In this document: positions 8,688 through 16,791 of the stretch, in pieces
How the letters are laid out: each line of letters opens with the position of its first letter
Numbering within the stretch: position 1 is the first letter of the stretch
From: Caballeronia glebae
GTDB taxonomy: Bacteria; Pseudomonadota; Gammaproteobacteria; Burkholderiales; Burkholderiaceae
Direction of reading: 5' to 3'
Length of the DNA stretch: 51,107 bases
NCBI RefSeq assembly: GCF_001545035.1
Contig: NZ_FCOJ02000056.1
Location: 1 to 51,107, forward strand
Made by a program: the position numbers and the translations under genes
Notes under the pieces: model-generated
Seen by the model: only the letters and a program-made list of their open reading frames with translations
What the model was told of the DNA's origin: nothing
Database searches by the model: none

Positions 8688-10067
8688 TTACTTCTGATTC
8701 CCCGCCGATGCTTCGCCCGCATTGGCGCCGGGATCGCCAAGCCACGCGATGGTCGCCGCGCCGACGAGCATCACTGCCGCGATGGCGAACAACGGAACGG
8801 TGAAACCACCTGACATCTGCTTGAGCGCACCGATCATCGACGGGCCGACGAAGCCGCCGAGATTGCCGACCGACACGATCAGCGCGAGACCTCCCGCCGC
8901 CGCGCGGCCCGTGAGAAAGCCCGACGGAATCGCCCAGTAGGTGGCTTGAAACGACAGGATTCCGCTCACCGTGAAGCACAGGCACAGCAGCTTGAGGACG
9001 GCGCCGTCCACATACGTGCTGAGGCAAAGGGCAGCTGCCGCAATGACCAGGGCGCCCGCGACATACGGAATGCGGTTGGCCGCGCGGGCCGCGATCTTTG
9101 CCCACAGCAGCATGACCACGGCGCCCGCGACGTACGGGATCGCCGTCAGCCAGCCGACGACGGCATGATCCACACCGAGCTGCTTGATGATCTGCGGCAT
9201 CCACAGACCGACGCCGATCGACCCGACGATGCCGCAGAAGTTGATGAAGGCAAGCACGAACACGCGCCAGTTGGTCATCGCGTCGCGCAGCGTGTTGCCG
9301 TGCTTGTTGCCGATGTCGCGTTGTTCAGCCGCAAGCCTTCGCGCAAGCGCTGCTTTTTCGTCGTCGCTCAGCCACTTCGCTTTCTCGGGCCGGTCCGCCA
9401 GCACGAACAGGCACGCGATGCCGAGCAACACGGCGGGCAAGCCTTCGATCAGCAGCAGCCATTGCCAGCTACGCAGCCCATGCAGGCTGCCCACTTGGAG
9501 CAGCGCGCCGGAGATGGGCGAGCCGATGATGTTGGCCACCGGGATACCGACGAGAAAGGCTGCCGTCACTTTGGCGCGCCACTTTCCCGGGAACCAGTGC
9601 GTGAAATAAAGATAGATACCAGGCGTGAAACCGGCCTCGGCGAGTCCGAGAAGAAAGCGTGCCGCCGCGAAGCTTTTCGGACCGACGACGAACGCCGTCG
9701 CCATCGACAAAACGCCCCAGGAAATCATGATGCGAGCGATCCAGATGCGCGCACCGACCTTCTGCATGATGAGATTGCTGGGAATCTCGAACAGGAAATA
9801 GCCGATGAAGAACATGCCCGCGCCGAATCCGAACTGCTCGGCGGTCAGGCCGAGGTCCTTGTTCATGGTCAGCGCCGCGAACCCGACATTCGTTCTGTCG
9901 AGATAGCTGATGACGTAGCACACGAAGATGAACGGCAGTATTCGACGGAAGACTTTCGCCAGGGTGCGCTCGCTCGCGGCATACTCGTCGCCGCTAATGC
10001 TCTGGACCGGCTTCGTGTCGGCCTTCGGCGAAGTCTGTGCGCCGTTCACGGATTGCGAAATGTTCAT
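8688..10067 (-). CDS. MFS transporter, anion:cation symporter (ACS) type
   Basis: A 459-residue inner-membrane carrier. It shows the ACS motifs YLDRTNVGFAALTM and MFFIGYFLFEIPSN and has about twelve hydrophobic segments. It resembles the carrier at 2576-3901 in length and motif spacing, so the pair may be paralogues. The start at 10067 has a strong GGAGGAG site seven bases upstream. The gene lies between the SMP-30 lactonase and the porin genes. Family knowledge points to uptake of a carboxylated sugar or an aromatic acid; the substrate itself is inferred from context. Confidence 0.88.
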   Translation of the reverse strand: MNISQSVNGAQTSPKADTKPVQSISGDEYAASERTLAKVFRRILPFIFVCYVISYLDRTNVGFAALTMNKDLGLTAEQFGFGAGMFFIGYFLFEIPSNLIMQKVGARIWIARIMISWGVLSMATAFVVGPKSFAAARFLLGLAEAGFTPGIYLYFTHWFPGKWRAKVTAAFLVGIPVANIIGSPISGALLQVGSLHGLRSWQWLLLIEGLPAVLLGIACLFVLADRPEKAKWLSDDEKAALARRLAAEQRDIGNKHGNTLRDAMTNWRVFVLAFINFCGIVGSIGVGLWMPQIIKQLGVDHAVVGWLTAIPYVAGAVVMLLWAKIAARAANRIPYVAGALVIAAAALCLSTYVDGAVLKLLCLCFTVSGILSFQATYWAIPSGFLTGRAAAGGLALIVSVGNLGGFVGPSMIGALKQMSGGFTVPLFAIAAVMLVGAATIAWLGDPGANAGEASAGNQK

Positions 10068-10138
10068 GTGTGCTCCTCCATCGCGCTCTTACGGCGCGAG
10101 GTATTTCTGTCGTGGCTTGGATGAGTTGGGCGCGCGGA

Positions 10139-11065
10139 CTAGGCTTGCTTCGCTCGCTTCGGCAGTGGACCGGCGACCTTCATGTCGGCGCGCAAGATCG
10201 TTCCGGAGACCGATTCGGTCATGAAAAGCGTCTTCATATCGGCGCTGCCGTAGCAGAGATTCGTGAGCGAAGCGCCCTCCGGGCTCGTCAAGATCTCGAC
10301 CGGTTCGGCGCGATGATTCAAGACCCATACGCGGCCAAGCCCAGGATTGGCGACCAGGATGCGTCCGTCGAGATCGACGGTCAGTCCGTCCGGGCCGCTC
10401 GGTCCGTACGACGTGAAAAACTGGCCGACCTTGCTCACGGAACCATCGGCCTGAAGCGGAACGCGCCATACGCAATTGCCACGCGTCATGCCGACGAACA
10501 GCACTTTTTCATCGGGCGACAGCACCAGACCATTGGGACTCGGGCAGTTGCCGAGCAGCACGTCCAGCTTGCCGTCCGGCGAGAGCCGATAAACGCGGCC
10601 GGTCGGATCGTGTAGCCCCGTCTGCCCCTGATCGGTGAAGTAGAGATTTCCAGCAGAATCGAAGGTCAGGTCGTTCACGCCCCGGAAGCGTTCTGTATTG
10701 CGCCGCTCCAGGTAGGGACGAACCTCGCCGCGCGCAATGTCGAGCAGCATCAGTCCGTTGCGATAGTCCGTAATGAGCAGATGCGAATCGTCGAAACGCT
10801 TCATTCCGTTCGGCTCGCCGTGGTACTTCGCGACGAGTTCCCACTCGCCCGCCAGCGAAATCCTGAAGATGCGACCGTGCGGTATATCGGTCACGAACAG
10901 AAAGCCGGCCGGGTCCCAGACGGGTCCTTCGAGGAAGGAGTCCGTAGACAATCCGCCGCGGTTCGCGCGCGCCCATTCCGTCTGAACGTCCGGCTGACGG
11001 AATTTCTGCGGCATGCGCGTGAAGACTTCGGCCGTGCGGACTTCGGGCGATGTGAGATAGAACAT
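10139..11065 (-). CDS. SMP-30/gluconolactonase family lactonase
   Basis: A 308-residue six-bladed beta-propeller hydrolase. Seen: the metal-binding glutamate in FLEGPVWDPAGFLFVTDI near residues 44-61, the NDLTFDSAGNLYFTD blade near the middle, CPSPNGLVLSPDE and GPDGLTVDLDG, which carry the Asn and Asp ligands of the family. These enzymes hydrolyse aldonolactones or related lactones with a divalent metal. With the two amidohydrolases this makes three lactone-acting enzymes in one operon. An AGAGAGG site precedes the ATG at 11065. No signal peptide is seen, so it should be cytoplasmic. Confidence 0.88.
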   Translation of the reverse strand: MFYLTSPEVRTAEVFTRMPQKFRQPDVQTEWARANRGGLSTDSFLEGPVWDPAGFLFVTDIPHGRIFRISLAGEWELVAKYHGEPNGMKRFDDSHLLITDYRNGLMLLDIARGEVRPYLERRNTERFRGVNDLTFDSAGNLYFTDQGQTGLHDPTGRVYRLSPDGKLDVLLGNCPSPNGLVLSPDEKVLFVGMTRGNCVWRVPLQADGSVSKVGQFFTSYGPSGPDGLTVDLDGRILVANPGLGRVWVLNHRAEPVEILTSPEGASLTNLCYGSADMKTLFMTESVSGTILRADMKVAGPLPKRAKQA

Positions 11066-11085
11066 GCTTGACCTCTCTGACCGGA

Positions 11086-12030
11086 TCAGGCCGCGTTGCG
11101 CGCGTTTTCCGCGACCACGGCCAGGACATTCGCCGCCGCGCCCTTGCCCATGTTCACGTAGGCGGCATCGCTTACTCCGCCGATGTGCGGCGAAAGGATG
11201 ACGTTGGGAACCGACTGGAACGAGTGCGTCGTCATCGGCTCGACAGCGAAGCTATCGAGGCCTGCCGCGCGCAATTGACCGCTCGCGAGCGCTTCGATCA
11301 ACGCTTCTTCGTCGATGAGACCGCCGCGCGCCGTGTTGACCAGAATCGCCCCGCGCTTGAATCGGCCCAGCGTTTCACGGTTGAGCATCGCGCGGTTCTC
11401 CGCGTTGAGCGGGCAATGCAGGGAGACGATGTCCGACGTGGCATAAAGCGCGTCGAGCGTCACGAGCGTCACGCCCTCGGGCGCTTCCTTCGCAAACGGG
11501 TCGAACGCCTGAACCTGCATGCCGAAAGCAAGACCCGCCTTCGCGACGCGACGGCCGATCGCGCCGAGGCCGACGAGTCCGAGCGTGCGTCCTTCGAGTT
11601 CGAAGGACTTATGGGTCGACTTGTCCCAGTGACCCGCGCGCATCCGCACGTCGAGGTGAGGAACCGATTTCGCGCATGCCAGGATGAGCGCCCACGCGTG
11701 TTCCGCGACGGCCGCGGCGTTGGCTCCGGCAGCCGCGCGAACCGCTATGCCACGCGCGGCGGCGGCCTCCTGGTCGATCACGTCGATGCCGCTGCCGTGC
11801 TTGGAGATGACTTGCAGGTTCTCGGCCGCGTCCATGATTCGGGCATTCACCTTGCCGTACCGAACGATGATGGCAACCGGCTTGTGCTGTGCGCACAGCG
11901 CGACGACATCGTCTTCCGTCGGCTGCTTGCCGGCGAACACGAGTTCGAAGTCGTCGAGCATCTCCAGCGCTTGCGGAGCGAGGTCCGCTGCCGTCACCAG
12001 CAGCACGGGCCTGGCGGAAATCGCGGCCAT
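11086..12030 (-). CDS. D-isomer specific 2-hydroxyacid dehydrogenase
   Basis: A 314-residue NAD(P)-dependent dehydrogenase of the phosphoglycerate/hydroxypyruvate reductase type. The Rossmann motif LGLVGLGAIGRRVAKAG lies near residues 147-163. The catalytic arginine is in NTARGGLIDEEAL, and the catalytic histidine in LSPHIGGVS near the C-terminus. It would interconvert a 2-hydroxy acid and a 2-oxo acid, such as glyoxylate, hydroxypyruvate or pyruvate released by the neighbouring aldolase. Its start overlaps the RraA-family stop by one base (TAATG), so the two are translated together. The exact substrate cannot be read from sequence. Confidence 0.9.
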   Translation of the reverse strand: MAAISARPVLLVTAADLAPQALEMLDDFELVFAGKQPTEDDVVALCAQHKPVAIIVRYGKVNARIMDAAENLQVISKHGSGIDVIDQEAAAARGIAVRAAAGANAAAVAEHAWALILACAKSVPHLDVRMRAGHWDKSTHKSFELEGRTLGLVGLGAIGRRVAKAGLAFGMQVQAFDPFAKEAPEGVTLVTLDALYATSDIVSLHCPLNAENRAMLNRETLGRFKRGAILVNTARGGLIDEEALIEALASGQLRAAGLDSFAVEPMTTHSFQSVPNVILSPHIGGVSDAAYVNMGKGAAANVLAVVAENARNAA

Positions 12031-12722
12031 TACAGCACCTCGCCTTCTACGAGCATGCCCGCCGCGCGAAGCTCCTTCTCAAGCCAGCCCGCACGCGTGT
12101 CGCCTTTGCGGATCGCCGCGATACGAGCGGTCTCGGCGTCGAGCTTCTTTTGCGCGAGTTCGACGATGCGCGCAACGTCATTCTTCGGAATCACGACGAC
12201 GCCGTCCGCGTCGCCGACGATGAGATCGCCCGGATTGACGCTGGCGCCCGCCACCGAAATCGGAAAATTGACGCGGCCCGCGACGCTCTTCGTGGGACCG
12301 CAAGGATTGAGGCCGGCGGAGAAGACGGGGAAGTCGCCTTGCGCGAGTTCGTGCGAGTCGCGCACCGCGGCGTCGATGACGAAGCCCGCGATACCCGTGG
12401 CGTGAGCCTGAGTCGCCATGATCTCGCCGATCAGGGCGCAGCTGACGTCGCCTTTTCCGTCCACCACGATCACGTCGCCCGGCTTGGCGACAGCGAGCGC
12501 CGCATGAATGGCCAGGTTATCCCCCGGCCGCACTTCGACGGTGATGGCGGGTCCGGCGACCTTCATCGTCGGCGCGAGCGGTTTGACGCGGCCATTGAGC
12601 GTGCCGCGGCGGCCGGCGACATCGGCGAGGATGGCGGCCTGAAATTTGGCAGCCGCTTCGACGAGCGCGGGGCTCACACGCTCGACACTGCGATTGATGG
12701 AAGAGTTAGACGTCGTGCTCAT
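12030..12722 (-). CDS. RraA family / 4-hydroxy-4-methyl-2-oxoglutarate-type aldolase
   Basis: A 230-residue RraA-fold protein and the first gene of the minus-strand operon. It keeps the residues that separate true class II HMG/CHA aldolases from the RNase E inhibitor RraA: the glycine-glutamate of ALIGEIMATQA (around residues 99-100) and the AAVRDSHEL motif (Arg121, Asp122). Such aldolases split 4-hydroxy-2-oxo acids and release pyruvate. With LigI-like lactonases in the same operon, a LigI/LigK-like sequence of ring opening and retro-aldol cleavage is plausible, but hydratase and ring-cleavage genes are absent. A GAGGTGAT site precedes the ATG. Operators of the divergent IclR gene lie directly upstream. 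Confidence 0.85.
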   Translation of the reverse strand: MSTTSNSSINRSVERVSPALVEAAAKFQAAILADVAGRRGTLNGRVKPLAPTMKVAGPAITVEVRPGDNLAIHAALAVAKPGDVIVVDGKGDVSCALIGEIMATQAHATGIAGFVIDAAVRDSHELAQGDFPVFSAGLNPCGPTKSVAGRVNFPISVAGASVNPGDLIVGDADGVVVIPKNDVARIVELAQKKLDAETARIAAIRKGDTRAGWLEKELRAAGMLVEGEVL

Positions 12723-12743
12723 TTAGCTATCACCTCGGGTGAA

Positions 12744-12762
12744 TGTTGTATCAGGTACAACA
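12744..12762. promoter_or_regulatory. Putative IclR operator 1
   Basis: A perfect inverted repeat TGTTGTA-N5-TACAACA lies 22 bases upstream of the RraA-family start in the divergent region shared with the IclR gene. The same TA-N5-TA geometry recurs twice more in this region. It would overlap the leftward promoter and so is a likely control point for the catabolic operon. Confidence 0.6.
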
Positions 12763-12843
12763 GTGGTGTACATGGTGAAACTATAGTAAGCACGATGCTC
12801 ACGTGAAACCATCGGCGTTAACCCTTTTACTGTACGAAACGAT

Positions 12844-12860
12844 GGTGTACACAGTACAAC
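12844..12860. promoter_or_regulatory. Putative IclR operator 2
   Basis: The imperfect inverted repeat GGTGTA-N5-TACAAC has five of six arm positions paired and the same 5-base centre as operator 1. It lies roughly midway between the divergent genes. The family and spacing suggest the product of the adjacent iclR-type gene binds here. Confidence 0.5.
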
Positions 12861-12873
12861 GATGGGGACGTCG

Positions 12874-12888
12874 TTTTACTGTGTAAAA
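12874..12888. promoter_or_regulatory. Putative IclR operator 3 (autoregulatory position)
   Basis: The repeat TTTTA-N5-TAAAA is perfect over five bases per arm, with the same 5-base spacing as the other two sites, and lies 33 bases before the proposed TTG start of the regulator. That position suits autorepression. It would fall inside the gene if translation began at the ATG at 12862, which is one reason to prefer the later start. Confidence 0.45.
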
Positions 12889-12921
12889 TGCGTCCTGAGA
12901 CGAAAATCGGAGATAACAAGC

Positions 12922-13635
12922 TTGGGAAACGAAGGCGTGGCAGCGGTCGAGAAGGCCCTTTCGCTACTCGATTGCTTCAAACCAGGGGTAGAGTCGCTTT
13001 CACTTGCCGCGCTCGCGCAAGCGTCCGGCATGCACAAGACGACCGTCTATCGGCTGATGAACTCGCTCGAACGAATGGGTTACGTCGTTCGGTCCGATGC
13101 AGGGTCTTACTCTCTAGGTCATCGGGTTTTATATCTTGGAAAGCTGTACGAGCAGTCTTTCCACCTTTCCGCGATTGTCGAGCCGATCCTGCATTCCCTT
13201 GCTGCATCGACAAGGGAGAGTGCTTCGTACTACGTCATCGACAAGATGCAGCGTCTCTGCCTTTTCCGCGCGGAGCCGTCGGAAGGTCTGAGAGAAACCA
13301 GACTTGCGGGAACATCCTTGCCCCTGGATGACACGGCCATCAGTCAGGTACTCAGATACTGGGGATTGGGCGAGCCGCTTTATGACAGCGCACCTTCTTT
13401 GCCTCTCTTCACCTCGGGAGCGCGAGATGAGCACACTGCCGCGTTCGCAACGCCGATTTTTGGTGCGTCTGACAAGTTTATGGCCGCCCTTACCCTCTCC
13501 GGACCAGCGTCGAGGCTCAACGCCGCCCATAAGACCGGCGAGTTGATCCCGCTGCAACTGAACGCGGCCGCTGATCTGTCGCGCAAGCTCGGAGCGAGCA
13601 TCGCGTTCTGCGAGCACATGTACGCCGCCCGCTGA
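12922..13635 (+). CDS. IclR family transcriptional regulator
   Basis: A 237-residue regulator with an N-terminal winged helix-turn-helix (LSLAALAQASGMHKTTVYRLMNSLERMGYV, about residues 26-55) and a C-terminal effector-binding domain. I chose the TTG at 12922, which has GGAG about ten bases before it and gives the usual IclR start just ahead of VEKALSLLDCF. The ATG at 12862 would add 20 residues rich in Cys and Arg and would include operator 3. The gene is divergent from the ten-gene catabolic operon and is the obvious regulator of it. The sensing domain keeps the general IclR layout but nothing that names the ligand. Confidence 0.9.
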   Translation: MGNEGVAAVEKALSLLDCFKPGVESLSLAALAQASGMHKTTVYRLMNSLERMGYVVRSDAGSYSLGHRVLYLGKLYEQSFHLSAIVEPILHSLAASTRESASYYVIDKMQRLCLFRAEPSEGLRETRLAGTSLPLDDTAISQVLRYWGLGEPLYDSAPSLPLFTSGARDEHTAAFATPIFGASDKFMAALTLSGPASRLNAAHKTGELIPLQLNAAADLSRKLGASIAFCEHMYAAR

Positions 13636-13720
13636 ACGTAGGGAGCCATAGCGCGCATGTGCCAGCCCGCGCCATTGGCGCGGGCGTTTGTTCGTTATCT
13701 TCTTCCCTGGTGTTCTCCAC

Positions 13721-14599
13721 TCAGGCGATCAGTTCATCCGCTCTCGACAGAAACAGCTTCAGCACAGGCGATGCATTCGACCGGCTGTAGCCGATCGCGA
13801 GATCGACCGTGGGCGCGTCGCCTTCCAGCGGCCGGCTCACCACCGACCACGGCAGCAGATTGTTCGCGTACTCCGGCATCAACGACAATCCGCGCGTCGA
13901 CGCGACGAGCGACATCGCCATCGCCAGGTTGTCGACGCCATATTCAGGCTTCGGATCGAGCCCGTTCTCGCGCAAATATCGCTCGACCACATCGTGCAGC
14001 ACGCGGGCCTTGTTCGACGCCATGACAAACGCCTCGCCTTCCAAATCCGATGGCGAGATCGCTTCTTTCGCCGTCAGCCGATGGTCGCTAGGCATCAGCA
14101 CGATCAGTTTCTCGCGATGGACGACGCGGTAGTCGAGGTCCAGCCCCGGCTCGCAGCGCACGAAAGCAAGGTCGAGCTTGCCGCGCGCGACGGCATCGGC
14201 GAGATCGGGCGAGTAGCCGCTCGACACCGTCACGTCGATATTCGGCAGCTCTTCCCGCAAGACCTGCATCGCGCGCGGTAGCCATGTCATTTCCTGACCG
14301 GTCAGAAAGCCGAGCGCGAAGACCTGTTTGGCGGGATGCGCGGCGCGGCGCGCGGCTTCGACGGCGGCATCGACCTGGGCGAGCGCGAGCCGTGCATGGT
14401 CCAGAAAAGCCTTGCCGGATGCCGTCAGCTCGACGCCCCGCGCGCTGCGGCTGAAGAGTTCCGTGCGCACTTCGTCTTCCAGATCGCGAATCTGCCGGCT
14501 CAGCGACGGCTGCGACGTGTACAGCCGTTGCTCGGCGGCGACCGTGAGGCTGCCCGTTTCCGCTACCGCAACGAAATAGCGCAGGTGGCGCAGCTCCAT
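13721..14599 (-). CDS. LysR family transcriptional regulator
   Basis: A 292-residue LTTR. The winged helix covers residues 1-60 (MELRHLRYFVAVAETGSL, then LYTSQPSLSRQIRDLEDEV), followed by a linker helix and a periplasmic-binding-protein-like sensor domain. The start MELRHLRYF is family-typical, so the ATG at 14599 is used although the frame is open much further upstream. It resembles the HcaR/CatM/BenM branch, which senses aromatic or hydroxy acids. It is divergent from an SDR/Old Yellow Enzyme operon. A T-N11-A box between them is repeated before two further units at 17947 and 21050, so this protein probably controls three promoters. Confidence 0.92.
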   Translation of the reverse strand: MELRHLRYFVAVAETGSLTVAAEQRLYTSQPSLSRQIRDLEDEVRTELFSRSARGVELTASGKAFLDHARLALAQVDAAVEAARRAAHPAKQVFALGFLTGQEMTWLPRAMQVLREELPNIDVTVSSGYSPDLADAVARGKLDLAFVRCEPGLDLDYRVVHREKLIVLMPSDHRLTAKEAISPSDLEGEAFVMASNKARVLHDVVERYLRENGLDPKPEYGVDNLAMAMSLVASTRGLSLMPEYANNLLPWSVVSRPLEGDAPTVDLAIGYSRSNASPVLKLFLSRADELIA

Positions 14600-14627
14600 G
14601 TCTTCTCCCGTTTCGTCTCGGTGGGTC

Positions 14628-14695
14628 GCCATGCTTTCGAGGCATGCCCGCAAGCCTACAAAGTCTTTTTTCTTTGTGCAAGCGAGCGCTAGATT
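14628..14695 (+). promoter_or_regulatory. LysR-type operator and promoter, copy A
   Basis: The interrupted palindrome GCCATGC-N7-GCATGCC (T-N11-A centre) is followed by CCTACAAAGTCTTTTT, a TTTTTC at -35 (14667-14672), a 17-base spacer and TAGATT at -10 (14690-14695). The 40 bases 14631-14670 match copies B and C at 31-33 positions in each pairing, without gaps. It lies between lysR and the divergent SDR operon. Confidence 0.65.
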
Positions 14696-14803
14696 ACATC
14701 CCAGCAGACATCGAGCAGTGCGGACGCCGCAGCAGCAGCCTTGCAGCCATACCTGTCGGCTATCGCTGACCGGCGCCGCCGACCCACCAGACGGAGCTTC
14801 GCC

Positions 14804-15550
14804 ATGAACGATCTTGCTGGAAAAACCGCGCTCGTGACGGGCGCGTCTCGCGGCATCGGCCGCGCCGTCGCGCTCGCACTCGGACGCGCGGGCGCGCAAG
14901 TGCTCGTGCACTACAGCAGCAACGAAACAGCGGCCGATTCGACCGTCGCGGCGATCGTCGCCGCCGGCGGGCACGCGCAGAAGATCGCCGCCAATCTGCG
15001 CACGGCCGACGGCCCGCACACGCTCGCGCGACGCGTGCGCGCCGTGGTCGGCGGACGGCTCGACGTGCTGGTGGCGAACGCGGGCATAGCGAAGGCCGCG
15101 AGCATCGAAGACACGAGCGTCGATGACTTCGACGATCTCTTCGCCGTCAACGTGCGCGCGCCGTTCTTCCTCGTCCAGCAACTTCTGCCGACGCTCTGCA
15201 AAGGCAGCAGCGTCGTGCTGCTGTCGTCGCTGGCGGCGCGCGCGTCGGTGGGCGAACTGGCCGCGTATGCCGCGACGAAAGGCGCTGTCGATACGCTCGT
15301 GCGGCACTTCGCGTCGGCGCTGGGAGAGCGCGGCGTGCGCGTGAACGCGGTCGCGCCCGGCGTCGTCGCGACCGACATGTCGAGTTTCGCGACCACCGAC
15401 GAAGGCCGTGACTACACGCTCGGCTTGCAGGCGCTCAAGCGCGTCGCGCAACCCGACGATATCGCCGACGCGGTGACATTTCTTGCGTCGGACAGAGCCA
15501 ACTGGATCACGGGCGACACGCTCCGCGTCGACGGCGGCTCGAAGCTCTGA
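14804..15550 (+). CDS. SDR family oxidoreductase (paralogue 1a)
   Basis: A 248-residue classical short-chain dehydrogenase/reductase. It shows the cofactor motif TGASRGIG (residues 12-19), NAG (92-94), the catalytic Ser near 141, Tyr155 and Lys159 (YAATK), and a C-terminal RVDGGSKL. An acidic residue after strand 2 is absent, which leans to NADP(H). It is the first gene of the LysR-controlled operon and is close to the SDR at 19042: the block around ASIEDT.VDDF and FAVNVRAPFFLVQQLLP is nearly identical. The start at 14804 is chosen because the frame upstream lacks family similarity. It likely interconverts a small ketone and alcohol; the substrate is unknown. Confidence 0.92.
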   Translation: MNDLAGKTALVTGASRGIGRAVALALGRAGAQVLVHYSSNETAADSTVAAIVAAGGHAQKIAANLRTADGPHTLARRVRAVVGGRLDVLVANAGIAKAASIEDTSVDDFDDLFAVNVRAPFFLVQQLLPTLCKGSSVVLLSSLAARASVGELAAYAATKGAVDTLVRHFASALGERGVRVNAVAPGVVATDMSSFATTDEGRDYTLGLQALKRVAQPDDIADAVTFLASDRANWITGDTLRVDGGSKL

Positions 15551-15570
15551 CGATCACGACGCAACCGCAA

Positions 15571-15603
15571 CGCATTGCATCGCATCGCATCGCATCGCAT
15601 CGC
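15571..15603. repeat. CGCAT pentanucleotide tandem repeat
   Basis: Six units of CGCAT (one degenerate, TGCAT) and a partial seventh lie between the SDR and Old Yellow Enzyme genes, about 25 bases before the latter's start. Short tandem repeats in this position can change length by slippage and alter spacing between genes; no such effect can be shown from one sequence. Confidence 0.9.
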
Positions 15604-15626
15604 TATTAATCGATAAGGTATCCATA

Positions 15627-16775
15627 ATGTCAGGCACGCACCTCAAACTATTCTCTTCGACCCGAATCGGCCCGCTGGAACTATCCCACCGCGTCGTGCA
15701 CGCGCCGATGACGCGCCTGCGCTCCGACGCCGACGACAGCCCGAGCGCGATGATGGTCGAGTACTACCGCCAGCGCGCGTCCAAAGGCGGATTGCTGATT
15801 ACCGAGAGCGCGCATCCTTCGCACGACAGCCGTGGCTATCTCGGCGCGCCCGGCATCTATACGGACGCGCACGTCGACGCATGGAAGCAAATCACCGACG
15901 CCGTTCATGCGAGAGGCGCGCGCATCTTCATGCAGATCGCGCACGACGGCCGCCAGTCGCACGTCGATTTGAGCCGGGGCAACGCGCCCATTGCGCCGTC
16001 CGTCGTGCCCTATGAAACCACCGTGTTCACACAGAACGGCTGGGTGCCGAACTCGCCACATCGCGCGCTGAAGACGGATGAAATTCCCGCCATCGTCGAG
16101 TCGTTCCGCCGCGCGGCGGAGCGCGCCAAAGCGGCCGGTTTCGACGGCGTCGAACTGCATAACGCGAACGGCTATCTGGCCGACACGTTCCTTCAGGACG
16201 GCACCAACCGGCGCACCGACGCGTATGGCGGCACGATCGAAAAACGCGCGCGCTTTTCGCTGGAACTCGTGGACGCGTTCGCGTCCGTGTGGGGCGCGGA
16301 TCGCGTCGGCGTGCGCGTGTCGCCGAGCGGCCGCTGGGGGGCGATATCCGACAGCAATCCCGAAGCAACCTTCGGCTATTTCGCCGCGCGTCTGAACGGC
16401 TACGGCCTCGCGTATCTGCACGTGATCGAGCCGCGCGTGATGGGCACGGAAACGCTCGACGAGAAGCAGCCGCCAGTCGCGTCGTCGTTCCTGCGCACCG
16501 TATTCGACGGTCCGATTATCGCGGCGGGTGGCTTCGACCGCGCGGGCGCCGAGCAGATTCTGCAACGCGGCGATGCGGATCTCGTCGCCTTCGGCCGCTG
16601 GTTTTCGTCGAACCCGGATTTGCCCGAGCGCCTGCGCCGCGACCTGCCGCTTGCGCCGTACCAACGCGACGCGTTCTGGGGCGGCGACGAACGCGCGTAC
16701 ATCGACTTTCCCGCCTATGACGAGACGAGTAACAACACCGTTGCCCTCGAACCGTCCGCCGACGAAACCGCCTGA
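15627..16775 (+). CDS. Old Yellow Enzyme family NADH:flavin oxidoreductase (NemA/XenB-like)
   Basis: A 382-residue FMN-dependent ene-reductase. Visible family features: the N-terminal LFSSTRIGPLELSHRVVHAPMTRLR, the active-site pair in QIAHDGRQSH, the substrate-loop motif GFDGVELHNANGYLADTFLQDGTNRRTD.YGG, and the late phosphate-binding IIAAGGF and DLVAFGRWFSSNPDLP. These enzymes reduce activated C=C bonds, nitro groups or nitrate esters using NAD(P)H. It follows the SDR by 76 bases that contain the CGCAT repeat, and precedes a DUF427 gene and another SDR, all one likely transcription unit. The ATG at 15627 is chosen because upstream sequence is repeat. It is cytoplasmic. Confidence 0.93.
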   Translation: MSGTHLKLFSSTRIGPLELSHRVVHAPMTRLRSDADDSPSAMMVEYYRQRASKGGLLITESAHPSHDSRGYLGAPGIYTDAHVDAWKQITDAVHARGARIFMQIAHDGRQSHVDLSRGNAPIAPSVVPYETTVFTQNGWVPNSPHRALKTDEIPAIVESFRRAAERAKAAGFDGVELHNANGYLADTFLQDGTNRRTDAYGGTIEKRARFSLELVDAFASVWGADRVGVRVSPSGRWGAISDSNPEATFGYFAARLNGYGLAYLHVIEPRVMGTETLDEKQPPVASSFLRTVFDGPIIAAGGFDRAGAEQILQRGDADLVAFGRWFSSNPDLPERLRRDLPLAPYQRDAFWGGDERAYIDFPAYDETSNNTVALEPSADETA

Positions 16776-16791
16776 TTCAAGGAGGGAACTC

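Noticed and set aside
12862..12921. ATG at 12862 as start of the IclR regulator
   Set aside because: It has no ribosome site, adds a Cys/Arg-rich extension and places an operator-like repeat inside the gene. The TTG at 12922 has GGAG at the right distance.
13721..15451. A 576-codon frame extending the LysR protein
   Set aside because: The family N-terminus MELRHLRYF begins at 14599. The extension is antisense to the SDR gene and has shadow-frame composition.
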